From DASYYE01 sp035946955 (GTDB taxonomy: Bacteria; Actinomycetota; Actinomycetes; Streptosporangiales; Streptosporangiaceae): a stretch of 9,106 nt of DNA. Location of the stretch: contig DASYYE010000589.1 in NCBI GenBank assembly GCA_035946955.1, positions 1 through 9,106 on the forward strand, written 5' to 3'. The translations under genes and the position numbers were made by a program. The notes below the pieces were generated by a model. That model ran no database searches, was not told the origin of the DNA, and was given only the letters and a program-made list of their open reading frames with translations. Position 1 is the stretch's first letter; every line of letters begins with the position of its first letter. Below are positions 1 through 5,858 of the stretch, one piece after another.

Positions 1-30
1 GGGCCGGGCTGGCCGTTGGGAGTGGTCGCT

Positions 31-306
31 GTGGGTTTCTTCTCCAGGCTGCTCGTTCCACGTAAAGTGCGGCGCGCGTTGCACCCTGGCCGCGCTGTCA
101 GGCGGGTGATGACACCGAAGGTGGTCAAGAAGGGCCGGCGCGCATTGCACCCGGTCGACAACGTCGTGTACACCGTGGAGCGCACTATCACCACGACATT
201 GCGGTCAGGCAAGAAACAGCGCAAGACCACCAAGGTTTGGCAGCACGGAACATGTCCCGTTAAGCACAGGAGCGCCCAGGCCGCAGCTCGATGCCGCAAT
301 CCCTAG
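31..306 (+). CDS. Small basic protein with duplicated RRALHP motif and Cys/His C-terminus
   Basis: A 91-residue, strongly basic protein of unknown function. I chose GTG at 31 because GGGAG at 18-22 lies 8 bases before it and it gives the typical opening MGFFSRLL; the frame also allows TTG at 16 and GTG at 22. The motif RRALHP occurs twice (residues 14-19 and 36-41), each followed by a hydrophobic/basic stretch, so the N-terminal half looks like an internal duplication. The C-terminus has His72, Cys75, His79 and Cys88 (HGTCPVKHRSAQAAARC), a spacing that could bind a metal, though this is inference. There is no signal peptide or membrane segment. Third-position GC is high, supporting real coding. 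It resembles small hypothetical proteins of actinomycetes and their phages, but I cannot name a family. Its TAG overlaps the stop of a convergent minus-strand frame. Confidence 0.7.
   Translation: MGFFSRLLVPRKVRRALHPGRAVRRVMTPKVVKKGRRALHPVDNVVYTVERTITTTLRSGKKQRKTTKVWQHGTCPVKHRSAQAAARCRNP
70..152 (+). repeat. 17-base direct repeat inside the small basic gene
   Basis: CGGCGCGCRTTGCACCC occurs at 70-86 and 136-152 with one mismatch, 66 bases (22 codons) apart and in the same reading frame. It encodes the two RRALHP motifs, so it is explained as an in-gene duplication rather than a regulatory repeat. Confidence 0.7.
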
Positions 307-631
307 GATCCTGAGCCTAGCCACGCCCGTCCGGCCGCTATTGCTGCCAGTTGAGCGGCCTGGCCGAGATTTCGCTGGATGTGATGCATGTATCGGCCAT
401 CCTGCCAGCGATAGGAGTCTTGGATGAGGCCGCGGGCAGAGTCGCGGCGGGCGCGGTTGTGGAATTCCGCCCGAGAGGGTCTTCGATGGCGCCGCTGATC
501 CTCAGCCGGCAACTGGTGACCGTGGCACCGGTTGAGGGAACCCGTCGTGGCCGCACTGAGGGCAAGACCATGACGACGTGACACCACAGCCAAAGTTGGG
601 CGTCCAGTTGCTCGTAGCTCCGCGCACTCAT
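303..631 (-). pseudogene. Possible small gene with a frameshift, unknown function
   Basis: No single frame explains this stretch well. From ATG at 631 one frame reads MSARSYEQLDAQLWLWCHVV, which looks protein-like. From about 590 the neighbouring frame reads through to a TAG at 303-305, and its last 55 codons give a plausible helical tail (DSARGLIQDSYRWQDGRYMH, then NLGQAAQLAAIAAGRAWL). A one-base indel near 565-575 would join them into a protein of about 108 residues. Third-position GC is lower than in neighbouring genes, in keeping with decay or with a wrong call. It begins 39 bases after the stop of the 161-aa gene on the same strand, so the two may have been one transcript. No Shine-Dalgarno sequence precedes ATG 631. 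I recognise no family; a sequencing error or a purely non-coding stretch remains possible. Confidence 0.3.
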
Positions 632-669
632 CTGCCGCAGTGTGGGCGTTGGTGTGGTGGGTGGGATGG

Positions 670-1155
670 TTACTGGGACTGGAGTTCGCTGATCAGTTCC
701 TGGAGGCGTTTGCGGCCGCCGCCCAGGCCGCTGACCATCATCGTGTAGGAGCGCGGCACGCCGTCTCGGGTGGTGAGGATGTCAAGGCGCCGCCACATCG
801 CGCTTCCGCCGTGGATCACCTGCGCCTGGTCCCTTGGCAGCACAGCGAACGCTTCTTTGTCCGGGACAGGCCCACTGAACAGGTAGATCCGGCTGGCGCT
901 CACCGCGACCACCGGGAAGCGCGGCATGGGCACAGCGTTTCCGAGGCGGGCTCTGCCCAGCTGGTGACGCAATACGGCCGCACCGGCCGCCCGGCCAGCA
1001 GACGCGCCAGCGGAAGCCGTGGAGGAAGAGTAACGCGACTCCAGGCTTTGACCATTGCACCAGCACACCACAGGTTCTGGCGACAACTGCCGCACTGCCT
1101 CGTCGATCCGGCTGGCTGGCATGACCAGATCATAGGCTTCCAGCGACAACACCAA
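670..1155 (-). CDS. Conserved actinomycete-type hypothetical protein, possibly PH-like fold
   Basis: A 161-residue protein; codon use is clearly coding, with a strong GC bias at third positions through most of its length. The start is uncertain: TTG 1155 and GTG 1152 are both possible, neither has a good Shine-Dalgarno sequence, and the frame is open only to a TAG some 20 codons further upstream. Residues about 50-75 are Ala/Gly/Ser-rich. The part after it alternates beta-like segments (PRFPVVAVSASRIYLFSG, then MWRRLDILTTRDGVPRSYTM) and ends in a basic helix (GGGRKRLQELISELQSQ). The pattern of a conserved strand, a residue pair before YLF, and a closing amphipathic helix recalls bacterial PH-like domains, but that is inference from pattern only. 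No signal peptide or membrane segment is evident. The DLH gene downstream of 1660 points the opposite way. Confidence 0.65.
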   Translation of the reverse strand: MVLSLEAYDLVMPASRIDEAVRQLSPEPVVCWCNGQSLESRYSSSTASAGASAGRAAGAAVLRHQLGRARLGNAVPMPRFPVVAVSASRIYLFSGPVPDKEAFAVLPRDQAQVIHGGSAMWRRLDILTTRDGVPRSYTMMVSGLGGGRKRLQELISELQSQ

Positions 1156-1646
1156 CAGCAGCAGCCGGGAACCCTGCTGGAGGTGAGCAAGGCACTAGAC
1201 TGTCCGAGAAACGCGGGGCAGCTCAGTGTGCGGTATTACCTGCGTTGCGGATGGTTTGGAGCGGCTGTCATTGCAGCGTCCGAATTAGTGGATCTGGCTT
1301 GCGGCAGTGAGCCGGTTGGGTTCTACGCCAGCGAATGAAGCGGCGGCTGTGTTGGCGTGCTGCTATTGGATGGGCACCGTCACCCGGTCGATGATCTGCA
1401 GTAACCTCTCATTAGGCATGCTCCGCTCGGCGTCCTGCGGACCCTGCCGACTCCATCACCGGTTCGCGCCCGGATCCTGCGCATATGCAAGCAGCCCGCT
1501 GCCGACTTGTGGAGTCCCTGGCCACGCTGATCGCCAGGCGGCCAGTGTGCTGGGCTGGTTGGCCTCGCATACATGGGCCCGGCTGGGGCAGGGGACCGTG
1601 CGTTGCCTACGCCCCGGTTGCGGTGACGCGTCGCGTGAATCCCGTG
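1156..1646. other. Gene-free divergent spacer
   Basis: About 490 bases lie between the minus-strand 161-aa gene and the plus-strand dienelactone hydrolase gene. Frames here are open on both strands, but their codon use and residue composition do not look like protein. I found no convincing -35/-10 pair, tRNA or inverted repeat. The promoters of both divergent genes should lie here. Confidence 0.4.
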
Positions 1647-1659
1647 AAGGAGTGCACAG

Positions 1660-2250
1660 ATGGCCGAAGTCGTGCTGTTCCACCACTTGCAAGGGCTTAC
1701 TGACGGGGTGCACGCCTTCGCGGACGAACTGCGCGCGGGGGGTCATACCGTGCACACACCGGACCTGTTCGACGGGCAGCGCCCGACGAGCATCGACGAC
1801 GGCGTCGCGTTCGCCCTGAGCATCGGGGACGAGTTGCTCAGCGAGCGCGCTGGCCGGGCCGTCGCCGATCTGCCCAAGGGCCTGGTCTATGCAGGCTTCT
1901 CCTTCGGCGCGGGCACGGCGCAGCGGCTCGCCCAGACCCTGCCCGGCGCACGGGGCGCGCTGCTGTATGAGACCTGCTTGCCGATTACCGGCGAGTGGGC
2001 CATAGGTCCGTGGCCCGACGGTGTCCCAGTGCAGATCCACGGCATGGACAATGATCCGTTCTTCACGCTGGAGGGCGACCTCGACGCGGCCCTCGAGTTG
2101 GTTGAGACGGCCGGGCCCGAACTGGCCGAGGTATTCGTCTACCCGGGCGACCAGCATCTATTCACTGACAGCTCGCTGCCGTCCCATGACGCGGACGCGG
2201 CGGCGCTGGTGGTGCAGCGCTCGCGGGAGTTCCTCGACCGGGTGGGCTAA
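1660..2250 (+). CDS. Dienelactone hydrolase family protein
   Basis: A 196-residue cytoplasmic alpha/beta hydrolase of the dienelactone hydrolase family. The start is firm: AAGGAG at 1647-1652 sits 7 bases before ATG 1660. The N-terminus shows the strand and turn VVLFHHLQGLTDGV and the helix FADELRAGGHTVHTPDLFDG typical of the family. The nucleophile elbow is G79-F-S81-F-G83, so serine replaces the cysteine of classical ClcD-type enzymes. Asp130 or Asp132 (GMDNDPFF) and His166 (GDQHLF) complete a likely triad. Length matches the short actinomycete members, and the C-terminal helix (VVQRSREFLDRV) is intact, so the gene appears functional. The substrate is unknown; family members hydrolyse lactones and esters. 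It is followed by a 147-base gap before the kinase, with a weak hairpin in between. Confidence 0.9.
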   Translation: MAEVVLFHHLQGLTDGVHAFADELRAGGHTVHTPDLFDGQRPTSIDDGVAFALSIGDELLSERAGRAVADLPKGLVYAGFSFGAGTAQRLAQTLPGARGALLYETCLPITGEWAIGPWPDGVPVQIHGMDNDPFFTLEGDLDAALELVETAGPELAEVFVYPGDQHLFTDSSLPSHDADAAALVVQRSREFLDRVG

Positions 2251-2270
2251 CTGAGGGCAGTATCCCGGGT

Positions 2271-2285
2271 GGGCGAGGGCCGCCC
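2271..2285 (+). terminator. Weak hairpin after the dienelactone hydrolase gene
   Basis: GGGCG (2271-2275) and CGCCC (2281-2285) can form a 5-bp stem with a 5-base loop, 20 bases after the TAA. Only three T residues follow (2290-2292). It may slow or end transcription, but it is short and could be chance in DNA this GC-rich. Confidence 0.2.
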
Positions 2286-2309
2286 GGCCTTTCAGTAGGA
2301 GGGACTGCG

Positions 2310-2390
2310 ATGCCGGGCGAGGCCTTGGCCCGAGGCCGGTGCGCCCAGCGCCCAGATTTGCCGGACCTGGGCACTTTTGATCCGGTATGA
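2310..2390 (+). CDS. 26-codon leader ORF before the kinase
   Basis: ATG 2310 is preceded by AGGAGGG at 2297-2303, 6 bases away, which is the strongest Shine-Dalgarno sequence in this part of the window. It opens a 26-codon frame (MPGEALARGRCAQRPDLPDL, then GTFDPV) ending in TGA at 2388-2390. The kinase ATG at 2398 lies 7 bases after this stop, in another frame, and has no Shine-Dalgarno sequence of its own. That geometry fits translational coupling by re-initiation. The peptide has no recognisable domain, and it is not rich in any one amino acid as in a classical attenuator. Whether it is a real peptide or only a ribosome-loading device cannot be seen here. Confidence 0.4.
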   Translation: MPGEALARGRCAQRPDLPDLGTFDPV

Positions 2391-2397
2391 CTGTGGG

Positions 2398-3858
2398 ATG
2401 GCTCTGACAGATACCCGGGTGCTGGCCGACCGATACGTGCTGGAGGAGGTGCTGGGCACCGGCGGGATGGCCACGGTGTGGCGTGCGGGCGACCGGGTGC
2501 TGGGCAGGCAGGTGGCGGTGAAGGTGCTCAGCCCCCAGTTCGCGGCCGACCCAGGTTTCCTGGTCCGTTTTGAGCGCGAAGCCCGCCACGCCGCCCGGCT
2601 GGCTCATCCGCGGCTGGTGACGGTGTTCGACTGCGGCACCGACGATGGCACCGCGTTCATCGTGATGGAGCTGGTGGAAGGCCGCACCCTGCGGCAGGTG
2701 CTCGACGAGGTGGGGGTGCTGCCGCCGGGACAGGCGGTGGCGATAGCGGCGGCGGTGTGCGAAGGGCTGGCAGTGGCGCACGCGGCTGGGCTGGTGCACG
2801 GCGACATAAAGCCAGCCAACATCGCGCTGGCAGGAGGCGAGGCGAAGCTGCTGGACTTCGGCATCGCCCGCGACAGCGGCCCAGCCGGGGACACCAGCAC
2901 CACCCAGGTGCTGGGCACCCCCGCCTACCTATCGCCCGAGCAGGCCTCCGGCGGCCCGGCGGGGCCGTCGTCGGACCTGTACTCGCTGGGGTGTGTGCTG
3001 TTTGAGATGCTCACCGGCGCCCCGCCGTTCGCCGCCGATTCCGCGGTTGGATTGGCCTACCGGCACGTACACGATGATCCCGGCCCACCCTCAGCCCGCC
3101 GCCCCGGCCTGCCCGCACGGCTCGATGTGATCACCGCTCGGTTGCTGGCCAAGAACCCGGCGCAGCGGCCAGCCAGCGCGGCGGCGGCCCGGGACGGGCT
3201 GCTAGCCGCCCTGGACCCCGAGGCCACTGCCGCGCTCCCCGCCCCTGGCGGTGACATCCCGCCGGCGCCGGGCCGCGGCATGCGGCGAATGACCCGGGCC
3301 GAGGTGGTGCTAGCGGGGGCGCTGGCCGCCACGCTGGTAGCACTGGCGGCGGCGCTGGTAACCGGGCACGCCGCGCCCACAGCATCGCTGTCGCAACGTG
3401 CCGACACCCACCCCACGGCCACGCACCCGACGCCTACACCACACCCATCGGCCCATACCGTGGCCACACACCGGTCACCCACGCCACGCCCACCAGCCCA
3501 CCGGGCAGCTACGCACCCAGCCCGGCCGCGTCACCGTTCCCGTCCACCGCACACGGGATCCGGGCCTGCCAGCGGCCTGCCCCCCGTAGCCGCGGCTGCG
3601 GCCTTGTTCGTCGGGAACCTGGAAGCCGGGGTGGCTGACGGGCAGGTGACCCCACAGGCAGGGCAGGACATGTACAACCATCTGCAGCAGTTGCTGTTCG
3701 CCCCGCCCGGGCAGAACGCCGCGCAGATCAGCCAGCAGTATGGCCAGCTCGTCCAGGTCTATGACCAGCACCGTTCACAAGGACAGGTCACCGGCCACGC
3801 CGCCACGGCGCTCCACCGCGCTCTTGCCACCCTCGGTGCCGCCGTCGGTGCCGGATAG
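2398..3858 (+). CDS. Transmembrane Ser/Thr protein kinase (PknB-like) with extracytoplasmic domain
   Basis: A 486-residue eukaryotic-type Ser/Thr kinase. I chose ATG 2398 because the kinase fold begins right after it (DRYVLEEVLG); TTG 2377 is also in frame. Motifs: glycine loop G20-TGG-M-A-T-V27, Lys42 (VAVK), helix-C Glu61, catalytic HGDIKPAN with Asp136, Lys138 and Asn141, DFG at 153-155, GTPAYLSPE at 173-181, Asp193 in the F helix, and Arg257. All catalytic residues are present, but the usual HRD arginine is glycine (HGD), so this is a non-RD kinase. One membrane helix lies at about 302-322. Outside the membrane is a Pro/Thr/His-rich linker (about 325-390) and a helical domain (about 396-480, with GNLEAGVADGQVTPQAGQDM and VYDQHRSQGQVTG). 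Similar C-terminal domains occur in other actinomycete kinases; the ligand is unknown. No phosphatase or FHA gene is adjacent. Confidence 0.93.
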   Translation: MALTDTRVLADRYVLEEVLGTGGMATVWRAGDRVLGRQVAVKVLSPQFAADPGFLVRFEREARHAARLAHPRLVTVFDCGTDDGTAFIVMELVEGRTLRQVLDEVGVLPPGQAVAIAAAVCEGLAVAHAAGLVHGDIKPANIALAGGEAKLLDFGIARDSGPAGDTSTTQVLGTPAYLSPEQASGGPAGPSSDLYSLGCVLFEMLTGAPPFAADSAVGLAYRHVHDDPGPPSARRPGLPARLDVITARLLAKNPAQRPASAAAARDGLLAALDPEATAALPAPGGDIPPAPGRGMRRMTRAEVVLAGALAATLVALAAALVTGHAAPTASLSQRADTHPTATHPTPTPHPSAHTVATHRSPTPRPPAHRAATHPARPRHRSRPPHTGSGPASGLPPVAAAAALFVGNLEAGVADGQVTPQAGQDMYNHLQQLLFAPPGQNAAQISQQYGQLVQVYDQHRSQGQVTGHAATALHRALATLGAAVGAG

Positions 3859-3884
3859 CCAGGCCCAGCCCCGTCCTGGGCTGG
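3859..3884 (+). terminator. GC-rich hairpin just after the kinase stop
   Basis: GCCCAG (3863-3868) pairs with CTGGGC (3876-3881) around a 7-base loop. The flanking CCA (3859-3861) and TGG (3882-3884) extend the stem past a single bulged G. It begins at the base after the TAG. There is no T-tract, as is common in high-GC actinomycetes, so factor-independent termination is plausible but unproven. Confidence 0.4.
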
Positions 3885-3942
3885 TCAGCCCGAGCCTCCA
3901 GCCACCCCCACGCTGGGTGGGACTTGGAGATCCTCGGCCACT

Positions 3943-4424
3943 CCCGCCTTGGGCGACGTAGCGGGTGTAGCCGAGACGGCGCATCAGCTCCGCCCACGCC
4001 CGCGCGGTGCCGCTGGCGTACCAGCCGAGTTCAGTCGGCACGGCGGAGAAGCCGTACCCGGGATGGACGGCAGCACGAGATGGAACGCGTCCTCGGCGGA
4101 GCCGCCGTGCGCGGTCGGGTCGGTGAGCGGCCCGACGGTCTCGAGCAGCTCGATGACCGAGCCGGGCCAGCCGTGCGTGATGATCAGCGGCAGCGCGTTC
4201 TCGTGATCCGACTTCACGTGGATGAAGTGGACGTCCTCCCCGTCGATCTCGGTCTTGAACTGCGGCAGCGCGTTCAGCCTCACCTCGCACCTGCGCCAGT
4301 CGTACTCGGTCGTCCAGTAGCGGGCGAGTTCCTGACTCGTCGCCAGATGTACACCCTGCGACCGGTCGGTGACGAGCTCCTTGGTGGGCCAGCGTGAAGG
4401 AGCGGCTTCCCTTCTTGCCATCAC
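3943..4424 (-). pseudogene. Broken epoxide hydrolase (EHN-type), frameshifted and truncated
   Basis: The remnant clearly derives from an alpha/beta-fold epoxide hydrolase with the EHN N-terminal domain. RWPTKELVTDRSQGVHLATS, YWTTEYDWRRCEVRLNALPQ and THGWPGSVIELLETVGPLTD are family signatures, including the oxyanion-region HGWPG. At 4056-4058 the frame breaks: LPSIPG continues in the next frame as YGFSAVPTELGW and then ARAWAELMRRLGYTRYVAQG, consistent with loss of one base in the Gly codon. Homology ends at 3943 just after QGG, where the nucleophile Asp of the family GGDWG would stand; all downstream catalytic parts are gone. The first 20 or so residues are also missing or scrambled. Two open frames overlap here, but neither gives a functional enzyme. 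It lies after the intact alpha/beta hydrolase on the same strand and probably shared its transcript. Confidence 0.8.
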
Positions 4425-4453
4425 CTCGTTGCATCGAACGGGGTGCTCGCGGT

Positions 4454-4460
4454 CCTCCTT
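4454..4460 (-). promoter_or_regulatory. Relict ribosome binding site of the epoxide hydrolase
   Basis: On the minus strand AAGGAGG at 4460-4454 is followed by ACC and then GCGAGCACCCCGTTCGAT. Translated in that frame this reads A-S-T-P-F-D, close to the STPF/ITPF opening of many EHN epoxide hydrolases, but no start codon is present. I infer the original ribosome site with a lost start codon and an internal deletion between here and the RWP motif near 4410. It lies some 33 bases past the stop of the alpha/beta hydrolase gene. Confidence 0.3.
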
Positions 4461-4492
4461 CCCGGTCAGCTCAGGAGCGATGCGCCTGCCGA

Positions 4493-5254
4493 CTACTGGT
4501 GTGGGCTGGCGACGGCCCGGGCCGCCTTGAGGATGTGGTCGGTCACTGCCTGCGGCTGGGAGATCATGATCACGTGTGAGCCCTCGACCTCGATGATGTC
4601 GGCGCCCGCCCGCTGGGCCTCTGCCCGGACGAGGTCGGCGCCGGCGGCCTTGTCGCCGGTGGCGACCACCGCCCAGGACGGCAGCTTCTTCCAGGCGGCC
4701 GGCCCGGACACGTCGCTGAACGCCGCGGCAGCGATCGGGCGCTGGGTCGCGGCTATCAGCGCGATCTGGTGGTCGGGCAGGTCGCCGGCGAAGGCCTCCT
4801 TGGTCTTGGCGGGGTTGATCGCGAACTCGACCGAGGTCTGCCCACCCGGTCCGGCCGGATAGCTGTACTGGACCAGGGCCGAGTTGAGGACACTGTCCTT
4901 CGAGTCAGCCGACAGGTCGCCCAGGTTCTCGCCCTCATCGGGGGCGAAGGCGGCGACGAAGACCAGGCCGACGACGTTCGGGGCGCTGGCCGCGGCGTTG
5001 GTGATGACCGCGCCACCGTAGGAGTGCCCGACCAGCAGCACCGGACCGTCGATCTGGTTGAGCAGGCTGGCGGTGTAGGTGGAATCGGTGGTCACGCCGC
5101 GCAGCGGATTTGCTGAGGCGATGCAGATGTAGCCCTGCTGCTGCAGGCGCTCGATGACGCCGTTCCAGCTGGACGCGTCGGCGAAGGCGCCGTGCACCAG
5201 CACGATCGTCGGCTTGGCGCCGGTTTGTGCGGACGGCCGGGCTGTCGTAGTCAC
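4493..5254 (-). CDS. Alpha/beta fold hydrolase (esterase-like)
   Basis: A 253-residue alpha/beta hydrolase. GTG 5254 is the start because AGGAGG at 5265-5260 lies 5 bases before it and the protein opens MTTTARPSAQ, as related proteins do; a longer upstream extension of the frame has no protein character. TIVLVHGAFADASSW (16-30) carries the oxyanion-hole HGAF, G76-H-S78-Y-G80 is the nucleophile elbow, Asp201 (ATGDKA) is the likely acid, and His227 (EGSHVIM) the catalytic base. The fold looks complete, so the gene should be functional. The run TTTARPSAQTGAKP before the first strand is short and not a convincing signal peptide. Substrate unknown; relatives are annotated as esterases or hydrolases. 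A 20-codon leader ORF overlaps the start (GTGA), and a broken epoxide hydrolase follows downstream. Confidence 0.9.
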   Translation of the reverse strand: MTTTARPSAQTGAKPTIVLVHGAFADASSWNGVIERLQQQGYICIASANPLRGVTTDSTYTASLLNQIDGPVLLVGHSYGGAVITNAAASAPNVVGLVFVAAFAPDEGENLGDLSADSKDSVLNSALVQYSYPAGPGGQTSVEFAINPAKTKEAFAGDLPDHQIALIAATQRPIAAAAFSDVSGPAAWKKLPSWAVVATGDKAAGADLVRAEAQRAGADIIEVEGSHVIMISQPQAVTDHILKAARAVASPHQ

Positions 5255-5313
5255 GGGAACCTCCTGGAACATGGGATTGTGGGGCTCACGGGGTGCCCGC
5301 CGAGATGCATCAT
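5251..5313 (-). CDS. 20-codon leader ORF overlapping the hydrolase start
   Basis: Tandem ATG codons at 5313 and 5310 follow AAGGAG (5324-5319) at 5 bases. The frame encodes MMHLGGHPVSPTIPCSRRFP and stops at TGA 5253-5251. That TGA shares GTGA with the GTG start of the hydrolase (5254-5252), and the hydrolase's own Shine-Dalgarno AGGAGG lies inside the leader, where it encodes the Arg-Arg pair. This is the classic geometry for translational coupling, so ribosomes on the leader would control access to the hydrolase start. There is no known peptide family, and the composition is not that of a classical attenuator, although the Cys-Ser-Arg-Arg near the end is notable. It could also be a chance ORF, as coupling is inferred from geometry only. 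Confidence 0.4.
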   Translation of the reverse strand: MMHLGGHPVSPTIPCSRRFP

Positions 5314-5324
5314 GGTCGCTCCTT

Positions 5325-5543
5325 GGGTGGTCCGGCCGCCCCCGTAAGATCCCGGGCCGGTGCCCTGGCCTGCGGCCCAGGCTCACCTCCGGATGCCGGC
5401 AGGCATACCCGCACCCGATCCGGCGCAACCGGCGCAGAACAGACCCAGGCGATAGGTGCGCCGTGTTGGGCCATGCCGTCGCGCCGGTCCGAGATCCTGC
5501 TGGGTGGGCTGAGACCGTGTCGGGATGCTGGGACATGGCTGCT
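5325..5543. other. Spacer upstream of the hydrolase leader
   Basis: No gene is recognisable on either strand. The stretch should hold the promoter of the minus-strand hydrolase, but I see no clear -35/-10 pair. It has several small GC-rich inverted repeats, for instance ATGCC/GGCAT at 5393-5406 with a 4-base loop, whose role is unknown. Confidence 0.35.
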
Positions 5544-5858
5544 CTATCTCCGTGCTGCGGTCAGTGCGGCAGCCAGCTGCTGGCTGGCCGACGGCGACCT
5601 GCGGCGGGCGTCAGCGCCCAGCGCGGTCAAGGCGCCGGCCACTGAGAGGCCGACGGCAGCGAGCGCCGACCGGAACCCGGAGATCAGCGTGGCCGGCGAG
5701 CCAAGACCCCCGTTGGCGCTGAACACGGCGGCGACGATCGCCACGCCGAACACGGCTCCGAATCGCTGCAGGGTGTTATGGAGGCCTTGCCCAGGTCGGC
5801 GGGTGGCACCGCGTTCAGCGCGGTGGTTGGCACCGTGGGTATGGCCATCGAGATCATC
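5544..5858 (-). pseudogene. C-terminal fragment of a DHA2-type MFS exporter, frameshifted
   Basis: Only the end of a drug exporter of the 14-TM DHA2 (EmrB/QacA) type remains. The first part reads MAIPTVPTTALNAVPPADLG and then KAS in one frame. From 5778-5779 the family sequence goes on in the next frame as NTLQRFGAVFGVAIVAAVFS, then ANGGLGSPATLISGFRSALA, and the end to TAG 5544-5546. Compared with the family pattern KASG..NTLQRFG, about 7 bases seem to be missing at the break. The fragment holds the last two membrane helices (AVFGVAIVAAVF and ALAAVGLSVAGALTALG) and nothing of the twelve before them, so it cannot transport. Its upstream end is joined directly, in frame, to a sigma factor fragment. 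The gene-family call rests on motif recognition. Confidence 0.75.

Noticed and set aside
640..1338. Plus-strand open frame (232 codons) opposite the 161-aa gene
   Set aside because: Its residue composition is rich in His, Arg and Gln with no ordered segments, and the minus-strand frame has better codon use and a protein-like C-terminal half.
1455..1475. tRNA T-arm-like sequence (CCGGTTCGCGCCCGG)
   Set aside because: The loop lacks the conserved A58 position, and no D-arm, anticodon arm or acceptor stem can be built around it.
1456..2157. Long minus-strand open frame (233 codons) opposite the dienelactone hydrolase gene
   Set aside because: It mirrors the high third-position GC of the real plus-strand gene, and its translation shows no domain. 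A firm Shine-Dalgarno and complete catalytic motifs support the plus strand.
2158..2799. Minus-strand open frame (213 codons) opposite the kinase N-terminus
   Set aside because: It is antisense to clear kinase motifs and is composed of Pro/Arg/His-rich low-order sequence.
5255..5536. N-terminal extension of the alpha/beta hydrolase up to an ATG at 5536
   Set aside because: The extension has no protein character, while GTG 5254 has a well-placed AGGAGG and gives the expected family N-terminus.
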